From assembly GCF_022539505.1 (NCBI RefSeq), contig NC_061511.1, positions 34,606,620-34,670,619 on the forward strand: DNA of 64,000 nucleotides, given 5' to 3'. Below are positions 34,211 through 45,056 of this stretch, piece after piece (positions within the stretch are counted from its first letter, which is position 1; each line of letters starts with the position of its first letter). Under the pieces are notes generated by a model. The model had not been told where the DNA came from, made no database searches, and saw only the letters and a list, made by a program, of their open reading frames with translations. Both the position numbers and the translations under genes were made by a program. The DNA is from Lolium rigidum (taxonomy: Eukaryota; Streptophyta; Magnoliopsida; Poales; Poaceae).

Positions 34211-34414
34211 TAAGAGCATCTCCAGTCGCGTCCCCCAAAGCGTCCCCTAAAGAGCGCTGGATTGAGCGTTTGGGGGACGTGTTTCATTCGTGTCCCCCAG
34301 TCGCGTCCCCCAAACAAAATTTCGGAAATTTTAAACTTAAGCGAGATTCGATTAGATTCGTCCAAACTTACATAGATTCGAACGAAATTTGACTAAATTT
34401 AAACTAAACCTAAT

Positions 34415-34960
34415 CTAGAAGTACTTGCGGCGGCCGGAGGCGTCGTAGTACTGGTGCAAGTTGTACATGTCGTCGGTGACGACCTCCTGCTTGACGCGCT
34501 CGTCGACGGCTCGTCCTTCACCAAGCCGCTTGGTCCTGCCTCGCCGTCGTCGGTGAGGTCCACCAGCGGCTTGCCGGAGGCACGGATGGACATGGCGATC
34601 GCCGTCTCGACGTCGCCCCTCAAGGCGTCCTTGTCGTTGAGCGACGCCAAGAACGCCGCCCGCTGACCTGGGCAGTCCTCGGGGTCGTCGCTGCTGGTGA
34701 TGAGCCGCTGCTGCCGCTCGTACTCCGCCAGCAGCATCGCCTGCGCCGCTTCCTCCGGCTCCTCCTTCACCTCCGGCTTCGGGATGAGCAGGGCGCCGCC
34801 GCGCCTCTCTTGCTGCCGCCACGCCTCGTGTTGACGGGCGTCGCCGGCTCCTCCTTCACCTTGCGTTTGGGGATGCTGTAGGGCGCCGGGCGGTACGACA
34901 AGGACGGCGTCAATCGGGCCGGTCCTGAGGAAGAAGAGTTCGAGGAGGACGAGTACGTCG
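34415..34960 (-). pseudogene. C-terminal half of the transposon-borne orphan protein
   Basis: The C-terminal coding part of the Harbinger-like element, cut from its N-terminal half by element D. It is charged and low in complexity. Visible motifs are PEVKEEPEE, an acidic-hydrophobic PLVDLTDDGE, LVKDEP, and a terminus DDMYNLHQYYDASGRRKYF before TAG at 34415. Two overlapping frames (to 34399 and to 34415) share the region, so at least one indel is present, possibly a consensus error. PLVDLTDD resembles a SUMO-interacting motif, and VKEE and VKDE fit the psi-K-x-E SUMO-acceptor pattern. A fragment of a related copy at 54.4-54.6 kb keeps both motif types. No DNA-binding or transposase domain is seen. 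Confidence 0.55.
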
Positions 34961-34965
34961 TCCTC
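34961..34965. repeat. Target-site duplication TCCTC of element D, left
   Basis: TCCTC directly before the LTR start at 34966; the same five bases follow the 3' LTR at 43089-43093. Confidence 0.9.
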
Positions 34966-36537
34966 TGATACGTCTCCGACGTATCGATAATTTCTTATGT
35001 TCCATGCCACATTATTGATGATATCTACATGCTTTATACACATTATATGTCGTATTTATGCATTTTCCGGCACTAACCTATTAACGAGATGCCGAAGAGC
35101 CAGTTGCTGTTTTCTACTGTTTTTGGTTTCAGAATTGGACGAAATCAACGCCCAGGGTCCTATTTTGCCACGAAGCTTCCAGAAGACCGAAGAGAAGACG
35201 AAGTGGGGCCACGGGGCGCCGCCACACTAGGGCGGCGCGTCCCAGGAGGGGCCCGCGCGGCCCTGCTTGTGTGGGGCCCCCGTGACCCCTCCGACTCCGC
35301 CCTTCCGCCTACTTAAGGTCTTCGTCGTGAAACCCCCAGTACCGAGAGCCACGATACGGAAAACCTTACTGAAACGCCGCCGCCGCCAATCCCATCTCGG
35401 GGAATTCTGGAGATCGCCTCCGGCACCCTGCCGGAGAGGGGAATCATCTCCCGGAGGACTCTTCACCGCCATGGTCGCCTCCGGAGTGATGAGTGAGTAG
35501 TTCACCCCTGGACTATGGGTCCATAGCGGTAGCTAGATGGTTGTCTTCTCCTCATGTGCTTCATAGTCGGATCTTGTGAGCTGCCTAACATGATCAAGAT
35601 CATCTATCCGTAATTCTATATGTTGTGTTTGTCGGGATCCGATGGATAGAGAATACTATGTTATGTTGATTATCAATCTATTACCTATGTGTTGTTTATG
35701 ATCTTGCATGCTCTCCGTTATTAGTAGAGGCTCTGGCCAAGTTTTTACTCTTAACTCTAAGAGGGAGTATTTATACTCGATAGTGGGTTCATGCCTCCAT
35801 TAAATCTGGGACGAGTGACGTAAAGTTCTAAGGTTGTGGATGTGCTCGTTGTCACTAGGGATAAAACATTGATGCTATGTCCGAGGATGTAGTTATTGAT
35901 TACATTACGCACCATACTTAATGCAATTGTCCGTTGTTTTGCAACTTAATACTGGAAGGGGTTCGGATGATAACCTCGAAGGTGGACTTTTTAGGCATAG
36001 ATGCATGCTTGGATAGCGGTCTATGTACTTTGTCGTAATGCCCAATTAAATCTCACAATATTCATCATATCATGTATGTGCATTGTCATGCCCTCTCTAT
36101 TTGTCAATTGCCCGATTGTAATTTGTTCACCCAACATGCTATTTATCTTATGGGAGAGACACCTCTAGTGAACTCGTGGACCCCGGTCCTATTCTTTACA
36201 TCGAATACAATCTCATCGCAATACTTGTTCTACTGTTTTTCGCAAACAATCATCATCCACACTATACATCTAATCCTTTGTTACAGCAAGCCGGTGAGAT
36301 TGACAACCTCACCGTTTCGTTGGGGCAAAGTACTTTGGTTGTGTTGTGCAGGTTCCACGTTGGCGCCGGAATCTCTGGTGTTGCGCCGCACTACATCCCG
36401 CCGCCATCAACCTTCAACGTGCTTCTTGACTCCTATTGGTTCGATAAAACTTGGTTTCCTACTGAGGGAAACTTGCTGCTGTACGCATCACACCTTCCAC
36501 TTGGGGTTCCCAACGGACGCGTGCTGTACGCGTATCA
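34966..36537 (+). repeat. 5' LTR of element D
   Basis: TGATACGTCTCCGACGTATC to GTACGCGTATCA, 1,572 bp. Lacks about 30 bases near 35132 (between TTTCAGA and ATTGGACG) that are present in the 3' LTR at 41670-41698. Confidence 0.9.
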
Positions 36538-36548
36538 AGCTAAATTTC

Positions 36549-36565
36549 TGGCGCCGTTGCCGGGG
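36549..36565 (+). other. Primer-binding site of element D (tRNA-Asp)
   Basis: TGGCGCCGTTGCCGGGG, exact complement of the CCA-bearing 3' end of plant tRNA-Asp, 11 bases after the LTR. Confidence 0.9.
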
Positions 36566-36771
36566 AGATCAAGACACGCTGCAAGGGGAGTCTCCACAAT
36601 CCAATCTCTTTACTTTGTTTTTGTCTTGCTTTATTTTATTTACTACTTTGTTTGCTGCATTATATCAAAATACACAAAAAAATTAGTTGCTAGCTTTACT
36701 TTATTTACTGTCTTGCACTCTATATCAAAAACACACAAAAAATTTAGTTACTTGCATTTACTTTATCTAGT

Positions 36772-38907
36772 TTGCTTTATTTACTACTGCTAAAATGGCC
36801 ACTCCTGAAAATACTAAGTTGTGTGACTTCACAACCACAAATAATAATGATTTCTTATGCACACCTATTGCTCCACCTCGCTACTACAGCCGAATTCTTT
36901 CAAATTAAACTCGCTTTACTGAATCTTGTTATGCGAGAGCAATTTTCTAGTGTTAGTTCCGATGATGCTGCTGCCCATCTCAATAACTTTGTTGAATTGT
37001 GTGAAATGCAAAAGTATAAAGATGTAGATGGTGACATTATAAAATTAAAATTGTTTCCTTTCTCATTAAGAGGAAGAGCTAAAGATTGGTTGCTATCTCT
37101 GCCTAAGAATAGTATTGATTCATGGACTAAATGCAAGGATGCTTTTATTGGTAGATATTATCCCCCTGCTAAAATCATATCTTTGAGAAGTAGCATAATG
37201 AGTTTTAAACAATTGGATAATGAACATGTTGCACAAGCATGGGAAAGAATGAAATCTTTGGTTAAAAATTGCCCAACCCATGGACTGACTACTTGGATGA
37301 TCATCCAAAACTTTTATGCAGGACTGAACTTTTCTTCGCGGAACCTATTGGATTCAGCTGCTGGAGGTACCTTTATGTCCGTCACTCTTGGTGAAGCAAC
37401 AAAGCTCCTTGATAATATGATGATTAATTACTCTGAATGGCACACGGAAAGAGCTCCACAAGGTAAGAAGGTAAATTCTTTCGAAGAAACCTCTTCCTTG
37501 AGTGATAAGATTGATGCTATTATGTCTATGCTTGTGAATGATAGGACTAATGTTGATCCTAATAATGTTCCGTTAGCTTCATTGGTTGCCCAAGAAGAAC
37601 ATGTTGATGTAAACTTCATTAAAAATAATAATTTCAACAACAATGCTTATCGGAACAATTCTAGTAATAACTATAGGCCATATCCTTATAATAATGGTAA
37701 CGGTTATGGTAATTCTTATGGAAATTCTTACAACAATAATAGGAACACACCCCCTGGACTTGAAGCTATGCTTAAAGAATTTATTAGTACACAAACTGCT
37801 TTTAACAAATCTGTTGAGGAAAAGCTCAATAAAATTGATATTCTCGCTTCTAAGGTTGATAGTCTTGCCTCTGATGTTGATCTTTTGAAATCGAAAGTTA
37901 TGCCTAATAAGGATATTGAAAATAAAATTGTTACTACAGCAAATGCCATCCAAGTTAGAATTAATGAGAATATAAGATTGATGGCTGAATTGCATGCTAG
38001 GTGGGAAAGAGACGAAAATGAAAAACTTGCTAAAGAGAATAATGTAGCTAAAGTTTGGACTATTACCACCACTAGTAATGTTAATGATTCACATGTTGTT
38101 GCACCTCCTACTAATAATAAAATAATTGGTGTTGGCAATGTTACTACTCCTAGTGCAAAGCGTGCAAAATTGCCTGAAACTGCTAAAACTGCTGAAACTG
38201 CCTGTGATAAAACTGCTGAATTTTTTTCGAACATTGGGGATGATGATCTCATTGCTTTAGATTATAATGGTTTGGATTTTGATGATTGCCACATCTCTGA
38301 AGTTATAAAGTTCTTACAAAAACTTGCTAAGAGTCCTAATGCTAGTGCTATAAATTTGGCTTTCACAAAACATATTACAAATGCTCTCATAAAAGCTAGA
38401 GAAGAGAAACTAGAACGTGAAGCTTCTATTCCTAGGAAGCTAGAAGATGGTTGGGAGCCCATCATTAAGATGAAGGTCAATGACTTTGATTGTAATGCTT
38501 TATGTGATCTTGGTGCAAGTATTTCCGTTATGCCTAAGAAAATCTATAATATGTTTGACTTGCCACCATTGAAGAATTGTTATTTGGATGTTAATCTTGT
38601 TGATAATGCTATAAAGAAACCTTTGGGGAAAGTTGATAATGTTTGCATTACCGTTAACAATAACCTTGTCCCCGTTGATTTTGTTGTCTTGGATATTGAA
38701 TGCAATGCATCTTGTCCCATTATATTGGGAAGACCTTTTCTTCGAACTATTGGAGCCATCATTGATATGAAGGAAGGTAATATTAAATATCAATTTCCTC
38801 TCAAGAAAGGTATGGAACACTTCCCTAGAAAGAGAATGAAGTTACCTTTTGATTCTATTATTAGAACAAGTTATGATGTTGATACTTCGTCTCTTGATAA
38901 CACTTGA
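36772..38907 (+). CDS. Gag-protease polyprotein of element D
   Basis: An open frame of 711 codons. The probable original start (ATGGCCACTCCTG at 36795) is in another frame and joins near 36890 through a shift at a CAG, so the first 40 or so residues as listed are not genuine. The Gag core lies at about residues 50-200 (AAHLNNFVELCEMQKYKDV, WLLSLPKNSIDSW, and QLDNEHVAQAWERMK). An Asn-rich linker near 290-320 lacks a CCHC knuckle. A retropepsin domain has the active-site segment CDLGASISVMPKK at about residues 578-590 and ILGRPFLRTIGAIID near 650. DLGAS for the usual DTGAS is common in plant retroelements. The C-terminus is SSLDNT. Apart from the N-terminal shift the frame is intact. Confidence 0.82.
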   Translation: MLYLLLLKWPLLKILSCVTSQPQIIMISYAHLLLHLATTAEFFQIKLALLNLVMREQFSSVSSDDAAAHLNNFVELCEMQKYKDVDGDIIKLKLFPFSLRGRAKDWLLSLPKNSIDSWTKCKDAFIGRYYPPAKIISLRSSIMSFKQLDNEHVAQAWERMKSLVKNCPTHGLTTWMIIQNFYAGLNFSSRNLLDSAAGGTFMSVTLGEATKLLDNMMINYSEWHTERAPQGKKVNSFEETSSLSDKIDAIMSMLVNDRTNVDPNNVPLASLVAQEEHVDVNFIKNNNFNNNAYRNNSSNNYRPYPYNNGNGYGNSYGNSYNNNRNTPPGLEAMLKEFISTQTAFNKSVEEKLNKIDILASKVDSLASDVDLLKSKVMPNKDIENKIVTTANAIQVRINENIRLMAELHARWERDENEKLAKENNVAKVWTITTTSNVNDSHVVAPPTNNKIIGVGNVTTPSAKRAKLPETAKTAETACDKTAEFFSNIGDDDLIALDYNGLDFDDCHISEVIKFLQKLAKSPNASAINLAFTKHITNALIKAREEKLEREASIPRKLEDGWEPIIKMKVNDFDCNALCDLGASISVMPKKIYNMFDLPPLKNCYLDVNLVDNAIKKPLGKVDNVCITVNNNLVPVDFVVLDIECNASCPIILGRPFLRTIGAIIDMKEGNIKYQFPLKKGMEHFPRKRMKLPFDSIIRTSYDVDTSSLDNT

Positions 38908-41502
38908 TATACACTTTACGCGCCTAAGCTGAAGGCGTTAAAGAAAAGCGCTTATGGGAGACAACCCATGTTTTTACTAAAGTATTTTTATTTTATATTT
39001 GAGTCTTGGAAGTTGTTTACTACTGTAGCAACCTCTCCTTATCTTAGTTTTGTGCATTGTTGTGCCAAGTAAAGTCTTTGATAGTAAGGTTCATACTAGA
39101 TTTGGATTACTTACGCGATAGCATGATTTCTTTGCTTCGTCACGAATTTCGACCTGCCTCTCGTAGGTAGCTCAGAAAAATATGCCAATTTACGTGCGTG
39201 ATCCTCAGATATGTACGCAACTTTCATTAAATTTAGGCATTTTCATTTGAGCAAGTCTGGTGCCTCAATAAAATCCATCTTTACGGACTGTTCTGTTTTG
39301 ACAGATTCTGCCTTTTATTCGCATTGCCTCTTTTGCTATGATGGATGAATTTCTTTGCTTCATTAATGTCCAGTAGCTTTATGCAATGTCCAGAAGTGTT
39401 AAGAATGATTATGTCACCTCTGAACATGTTAATTTTTATTGTACACTAACCCTCTAATGAGTTGTTTCGAGTTTGGTGTGGAGGAAGTTTTCAAGGATTA
39501 AGAGAGGGAGATGATACAATATGATCAAGAAGGGTGAAAGCTCTAAGCTTGGGGATGCCCCGGTGGTTCACCCCTGCATATTTTAAGAAGACTCAATCGT
39601 CTAAGCTTGGGGATGCCCAAGGCATCCCCTTCTTCATCGACAACATTATCAGGTTCCTCCCCTGAAACTATATTTTTATTCCATCACATCTTATGTGCTT
39701 TGCTTGGAGCGTCGGTTTGTTTTTGTTTTTGTTTTTGTCTGAATAAAATGGATCCTATCATTCATTGTGTGGGAGAGAGACACGCTTCGCTGTTGCATAT
39801 GGACAAATATGTCCTTAGGCTTTACTCATAGTATTCATGGCGAAGGTTGAATCTTCTTCGTTAAATTGTTATATGGTTGGAATCGGGAAATGCTACATGT
39901 AGTAATTCTAAAATGTCTTGAATAATTTGATACTTGGCAATTTTTGTGCTCATGTTTAAGCTCTTGCATCATATACTTTGCACCTATTAATGAAGAAACA
40001 CTTAGAGCTTGCTAAAATTTGGTTTGCATAATTGGTCTCTCTAAGGTCTAGATAATTTCTAGTATTGAGTTTGAACAACAAGGAAGACGGTGTAGAGTCT
40101 TATAATGTTTACAATATGTCTTTTATGTGAGTTTTGCTGCACCGGTTCATCCTTGTGTTTGTTTCAAATAACCTTGCTAGCCTAAACCTTGTATCGAGAG
40201 GGAATACTTCTCATGCATCCAAAATCCTTGAGCCAACCACTATGCCATTTGTGTCCACCATAACTACCTACTACATGGTATTTCTCCGCCACTCCAAAGT
40301 AAATTGCTTGAGTGCTACCTTTAAAATTTCCATTCTTTACCTTTGCAATATATAGCTCATGGGACAAATAGCTTAAAAACTATTGTGGTATTGAATATGT
40401 ACTTATGCACTTTATCTCTTATTAAGTTGCTTGTTGTGCGATAACCATGTTTTCTGGGGACGCCATCAACTACTCTTTGTTGAATATCATGTGAGTTGCT
40501 ATGCATGTTTGTATTGTACGAAGTAAGGGAGATCTACACTTTAATGGTTAGAGCATGCATATTGTTAGAGAAGAACATTGGGCCGCTAACTAAAGCCATG
40601 AATCATGGTGGAAGTTTCAGTTTTGGACATATATCATCAATCTCATATGACAACACTAATTGTTGCTACATGCTTATGCATTAAAGAGGAGTCCATTATC
40701 TCGTTGTCTATGTTGTCCCGGTATGGATGTCTAAGTTGAGAATAATCAAAAGCGAGAAATCCAAAATGCGAGCTTTCTCCTTAGACCTTTGTACATGCGG
40801 CATAGAGGTACCCCTTTGTGACACTTGGTTAAAACATGTGTATTGCGATGATCCCGGTAGTCCAAGCTAATTAGGACAAGGTGCGGGCACTATTAGTATA
40901 CTATGCATGAGGCTTGCAACTTGTAAGATATAATTTATATGATACATATGCTTTATTACTACCGTTGACAAAATTGTTTCTTGTTTTCAAAATAAAAGCT
41001 CTAGCACAAATATAGCAATCGATGTTTTCCTCTGCGAAGGACATTTCTTTTACTTTTATGTTGAGTCAGTTCACCTATCTCTCTCCACCTCAAGAAGCAA
41101 ACACTTGTGTGAACTGTGCATTGATTCCTACATACTTGCATATTGCACTTGTTATATTACTCTATGTTGATAATTATCCATGAGATATACATGTTATAAG
41201 TTGAAAGCAACCGCTGAAACTTAATCTTCCTTTGTGTTGCTTCAATACCTTTACTTTGATTTATTGCTTTATGAGTTAACTCTTATGCAAGACTTATTGA
41301 TGCTTGTCTTTAAGTACTATTCATGAAAAGTCTTTGCTTTATGATTCAGTTGTTTACTCATGTCATTACCATTGTTTTGATCGCTGCATTCATTACATAT
41401 GTTTACAATAGTATGATCAAGGTTATGATGGCATGTCACTCCGAAATTATCTTTGTTATCGTTTACTCGCTCGGGACGAGCGAGAACTAAGCTTGGGGAT
41501 GC
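38908..41502 (+). other. Long non-coding 3' internal region of element D
   Basis: Where pol would be expected there is 2.6 kb without coding potential. CTAAGCTTGGGGATGC occurs at 39543, 39601 and finally at 41487-41502 against the LTR. A hairpin CTCGCTCG / CGAGCGAG with a GGA loop lies at 41466-41484. The region is conserved in order with A and B, which suggests selected function for an RNA or for priming. Confidence 0.75.
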
Positions 41503-43088
41503 TGATACGTCTCCGACGTATCGATAATTTCTTATGTTCCATGCCACATTATTGATGATATCTACATGCTTTATACACATTATATGTCGTATTTATGCAT
41601 TTTCCGGCACTAACCTATTAACGAGATGCCGAAGAGCCAGTTGCTGTTTTCTACTGTTTTTGGTTTCAGAAATCCTACAAAGGAAATATTCTCGGAATTG
41701 GACGAAATCAACGCCCAGGGTCCTATTTTGCCACGAAGCTTCCAGAAGACCGAAGAGAAGACGAAGTGGTCCAGGAGGGGCCCGCGCGGCCCAGGAGGGG
41801 CCCACGCGGCCCTGCTATGTGGGGCCCCCGTGACCCCTCCGACTCCGCCCTTCCGCCTACTTAAGGTCTTCGTCGCGAAACCCCCAGTACCGAGAGCCAC
41901 GATACGGAAAACCTTACTGAGACACCGCCGCCGCCAATCCCATCTCGGGGGATTCTGGAGATCGCCTTCGGCACCCTGCCGGAGAGGGGAATCATCTCCC
42001 GGAGGACTCTTCACCGCCATGGTCGCCTCCGGAGTGATGAGTGAGTAGTTCACCCCTGGACTATGGGTCCATAGCAGGTAGCTAGATGGTTGTCTTCTCC
42101 TCATGTGCTTCATTGTCGGATCTTGTGAGCTGCCTAACATGATCAAGATCATCTATCTGTAATTCTATATGTTGTGTTTGTCGGGATCCGATGGATAGAG
42201 AATACTATGTTATGTTGATTATCAATCATTTACCTATGTGTTGTTTATGATCTTGCATGCTCTCCGTTATTAGTAGAGGCTCTGGCCAAGTTTTTACTCT
42301 TAACTCCAAGAGGGAGTATTTATACTCGATAGTGGGTTCATGCCTCCATTAAATCTGGGACAAGTGACGTAAAGTTCTAAGGTTGTGGATGTGTTGTTGC
42401 CATTAGGGATAAAACATTGATGCTATGTCCGAGGATGTAGTTATTGATTACATTACGCACCATACTTAATGCAATTGTACTGTTGTTTTGCAACTTAATA
42501 CTGGAAGGGGTTCGGATGATAACCTCGAAGGTGGACTTTTTAGGCATAGATGCATGCTTGGATAGCGGTCTATGTACTTTGTCGTAATGCCCAATTAAAT
42601 CTCACAATATTCATCATATCATGTATGTGCATTGTCATGCCCTCTCTATTTGTCAATTGCCCGATCTGTAATTTGTTCACCCAACATGCTATTTATCTTA
42701 TGGGAGAGACACCTCTAGTGAACTCGTGGACCCCGTTCCTATTCTTTACATCGAATACAATCTACTGCAATACTTGTTCTATCTGTTTTCTGCAAACAAT
42801 CATCATCCACACTATACATCTAATCCTTTGTTACAGCAAGCCGGTGAGATTGACAACCTCATCTGTTTCGTTGGGGCAAAGTACTTTGGTTGTGTTGTGC
42901 GGGTTCCACGTTGGCGCCGGAATCTCCGGTGTTGCGCCGCACTACATCCCGCCGCCATCAACCTTCAACGTGCTTCTTGACTCCTACTGGTTCGATAAAC
43001 CTTGGTTTCTTACTGAGGGAAACTTGCTGCTGTACGCATCACACCTTCCACTTGGGGTTCCCAACGGACGCGTGCTGTACGCGTATCA
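41503..43088 (+). repeat. 3' LTR of element D
   Basis: TGATACG to CGTATCA, 1,586 bp. Many one-base differences from the 5' LTR fall at CAG/CTG sites. Confidence 0.9.
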
Positions 43089-43093
43089 TCCTC

Positions 43094-43719
43094 CTCGGCT
43101 GCCATTGCGCTGGTCCTCCTCGAGGAGACGGTGGCGATGACGACGGCGTCTCCAACCTTGGAGTGCCGTTGCGGATGCCGCGGATGACGTTCTCGAGGGT
43201 GCGCCCCGGAACGCCCCAGAACAGGGCGCGGCCATCCTTGTTCCAGCTGTTGGGCCCGCCGACGAGCCCGTGGGTGCTGTGCATCTCGATGTCGTACTTC
43301 GCCTTGAAGTACGTCTTCCACCACTCGTCGTTGTCGTTGGCCGCCCACGTCAGATCCAACCGCTCGTCGGCGGTGAGTTGAGCCCGCCGGGCCTTGATGC
43401 CGTCCCTCCATTGTTCCGTGCCCGGCTTCGGCGGCGGCGGGACGCCAATGCCGTTCACGGCCATCTTCCAGCCGCCGCTGCTTGGCAGCCGCATGTCCGG
43501 CGGGATTGGATATTGGGCGTGGTACAGCGCCCACGCCTCCAGCACGGTTAGGCTGCCGCGGCGATCTTGCGGGAGGACAAGCTCGACATTTTTGGAGCGG
43601 CGAGGAGAAGATCTCGGAGGGGGGAGGCGGCGGCGACGAGAAGTTTTGGGAGCGGTGAGAAATTGGGGGTCGAACTGCAGGGCGTCTTTATGTACAGCGG
43701 CGGCAGCGGGTGGTTGCAC
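43094..43719 (-). pseudogene. N-terminal half of the transposon-borne orphan protein
   Basis: Starts at ATG 43719 with a Pro/Arg-rich tract, followed by LTVLEAWALYHAQYP, GGWKMAVNGIGVPPPP, a charged segment with LTADERLDLTWAANDNDEWW, and NKDGRALFWGVPGRTLENVI. The frame is cut at 43094 by element D and continues at 34960. Trp-rich motifs of this kind occur in many grass hypothetical proteins found in repeats; no known enzyme domain. I infer a single protein of about 390 residues before the insertion. Confidence 0.6.
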
Positions 43720-43849
43720 GCAATAACGCAGGCGCGGACGGCCACGCGGCCATGCACGACGAGACGCGTCTCTGCGTCGCCTGGGAAAACAGGGACGCCA
43801 TTAACGTCGCTTGACCAAAGGTAGGCGACGGGGTTTTAGGCTTCTGAGC

Positions 43850-44039
43850 AATGTTTAAAATAGCCGGCTACAGGATATAGCCGCGGCCTCCCAAAACAGC
43901 TATAGCCCGGCTATAGCCAGGCTATAGCCGGCTATTTAAGGATTTTGATACCTTTTAGCGGGCTAATGCAGTTAGCCACACCATGCGGGAAAGGCTATAG
44001 CGGGCTATAGCCCGGCTATAGCCGGCTATTTTAAACTAT
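43850..44039. mobile_element. 190-bp Mutator-like MITE
   Basis: Terminal inverted repeats with GTTTAAAATAGCCGGCTA at each end and repeated TATAGCCGGC words inside. The 10-bp sequence GCTTCTGAGC flanks it exactly at 43840-43849 and 44040-44049. A 9-10 bp target duplication fits the Mutator superfamily. Inserted in the right arm of the Harbinger-like element. Confidence 0.85.
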
Positions 44040-44747
44040 GCTTCTGAGCCGCTGACGCGTCGGGCCCGCGTCGCTTCGCGTCGCTTTTCGTTGTGTCCGG
44101 CGTGCCCGAAGCGTCCCCTGTGGGACGGGGACGGGCTCGGGACGCCGGACACCGTATTGGGGCGTGCCGGACAAAAATGGGCTTTGGGGGACGCGGCTGG
44201 AACCGTTTTTTGATCCGACGCGCCCCAAATTGCTTTGAGGGACGCTTTGGAGACGCGACTGGAGATGCTCTAATGTCAGCTATTTGTGGTACTCGCGTGC
44301 TGTGTGCATGCAAGAGTTCAAAGGCAACCGTTGGTAATGGTAGCTGCTTCTAAAGGCATAACGGCCGCGATATATAGTCGGCTCCTTTTTGAAAATATGT
44401 ACCAGTGAAAAAGAAATAAGACTGGTAAGCTAGTGTGGCCTCTATATTTCTAGCATCATTTGGTCTCTCTTTCACTTGCATATCGGGACAGATAAGGAAA
44501 ATTAGGTGCTTGCCCAATTAGCTGCACGAAAGGTACTTTTACCTTATCTGGTAAGTAAGTATTTATTTATTTTCGGAGAGCTAGTCAAACTAGTCCAAGT
44601 TCATTGTGTGTGTCTTAAGGCGAAGCTCGAACAAGACTGGTATACTTTCGCTGTCTTAGGCAAGATCATTCACAACCTGGATAATTTGAAAACAAAGATG
44701 AAAAATGAATATTCATTGTTTAAAATATTGGTGGCTAACAAGCAGTA

Positions 44748-45014
44748 CTCCCTCCATTTCAATGAATAAGGTTTATATCTTTAAAAAAAAGTCAAGCTAA
44801 GTAAAGTTTTACTGAACTTTTAGAAAAAAAACTATCAAGAACAATAACATTATATATATAGATATCATATGAAAATATATTTGATGATGTATCTAGCGGC
44901 ATTGATTTTGATTTATACATGTTAATGATATTTTTTCTAAAACCTTTGCCAAACTTTACGTAATTTGACTTTTAAAAAATACTGTAAAACCCTTATTCAT
45001 TGGAAAAGGACTAG
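44748..45014. mobile_element. Stowaway-like MITE
   Basis: Left end CTCCCTCCATTTCAATGAAT after TA (44746-44747). The right end is CCTTATTCATTGGAAAAGGA followed by CTAG and TA (45015-45016), so the inner terminal repeat is good and the last few bases are degenerate. AT-rich and non-coding, with a TA target duplication as expected. Confidence 0.75.
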
Positions 45015-45056
45015 TACTAATCTAGTGGCAAGTTCATGGAAGGAAATCTTATACGA

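Larger units (their letters stand above)
34966..43088 (+). mobile_element. LTR retrotransposon D, complete, gag-protease only
   Basis: Both LTRs (34966-36537, 41503-43088), a perfect tRNA-Asp-type primer-binding site, one long Gag-protease ORF, a 2.6-kb non-coding 3' region with a hairpin and repeated CTAAGCTTGGGGATGC motifs, and a perfect 5-bp target duplication. The Gag and protease types point to Gypsy ancestry. RT, RNase H and integrase are absent, so it is non-autonomous although it supplies its own capsid and protease. It sits inside the coding part of the Harbinger-like element. Confidence 0.93.
34214..44270 (-). mobile_element. PIF/Harbinger-like DNA transposon, split by element D
   Basis: Terminal inverted repeats of about 33 bp start GAGCATCTCCAGTCGCGTC at 34214 and at the complement of 44270. 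A TAA target duplication flanks them (34211-34213, 44271-44273), the 3-bp TWA signature of this superfamily. Without the nested LTR element it is about 1.9 kb. It encodes a non-transposase protein on the minus strand and no DDE transposase, so it is non-autonomous. A Mutator-like MITE sits inside the right arm. Confidence 0.82.

Noticed and set aside
34399..43720. A host gene interrupted by element D
   Set aside because: The coding pieces lie between Harbinger-like terminal repeats with a TAA duplication, and a related fragment occurs at 54.4 kb, so the protein belongs to a transposon.
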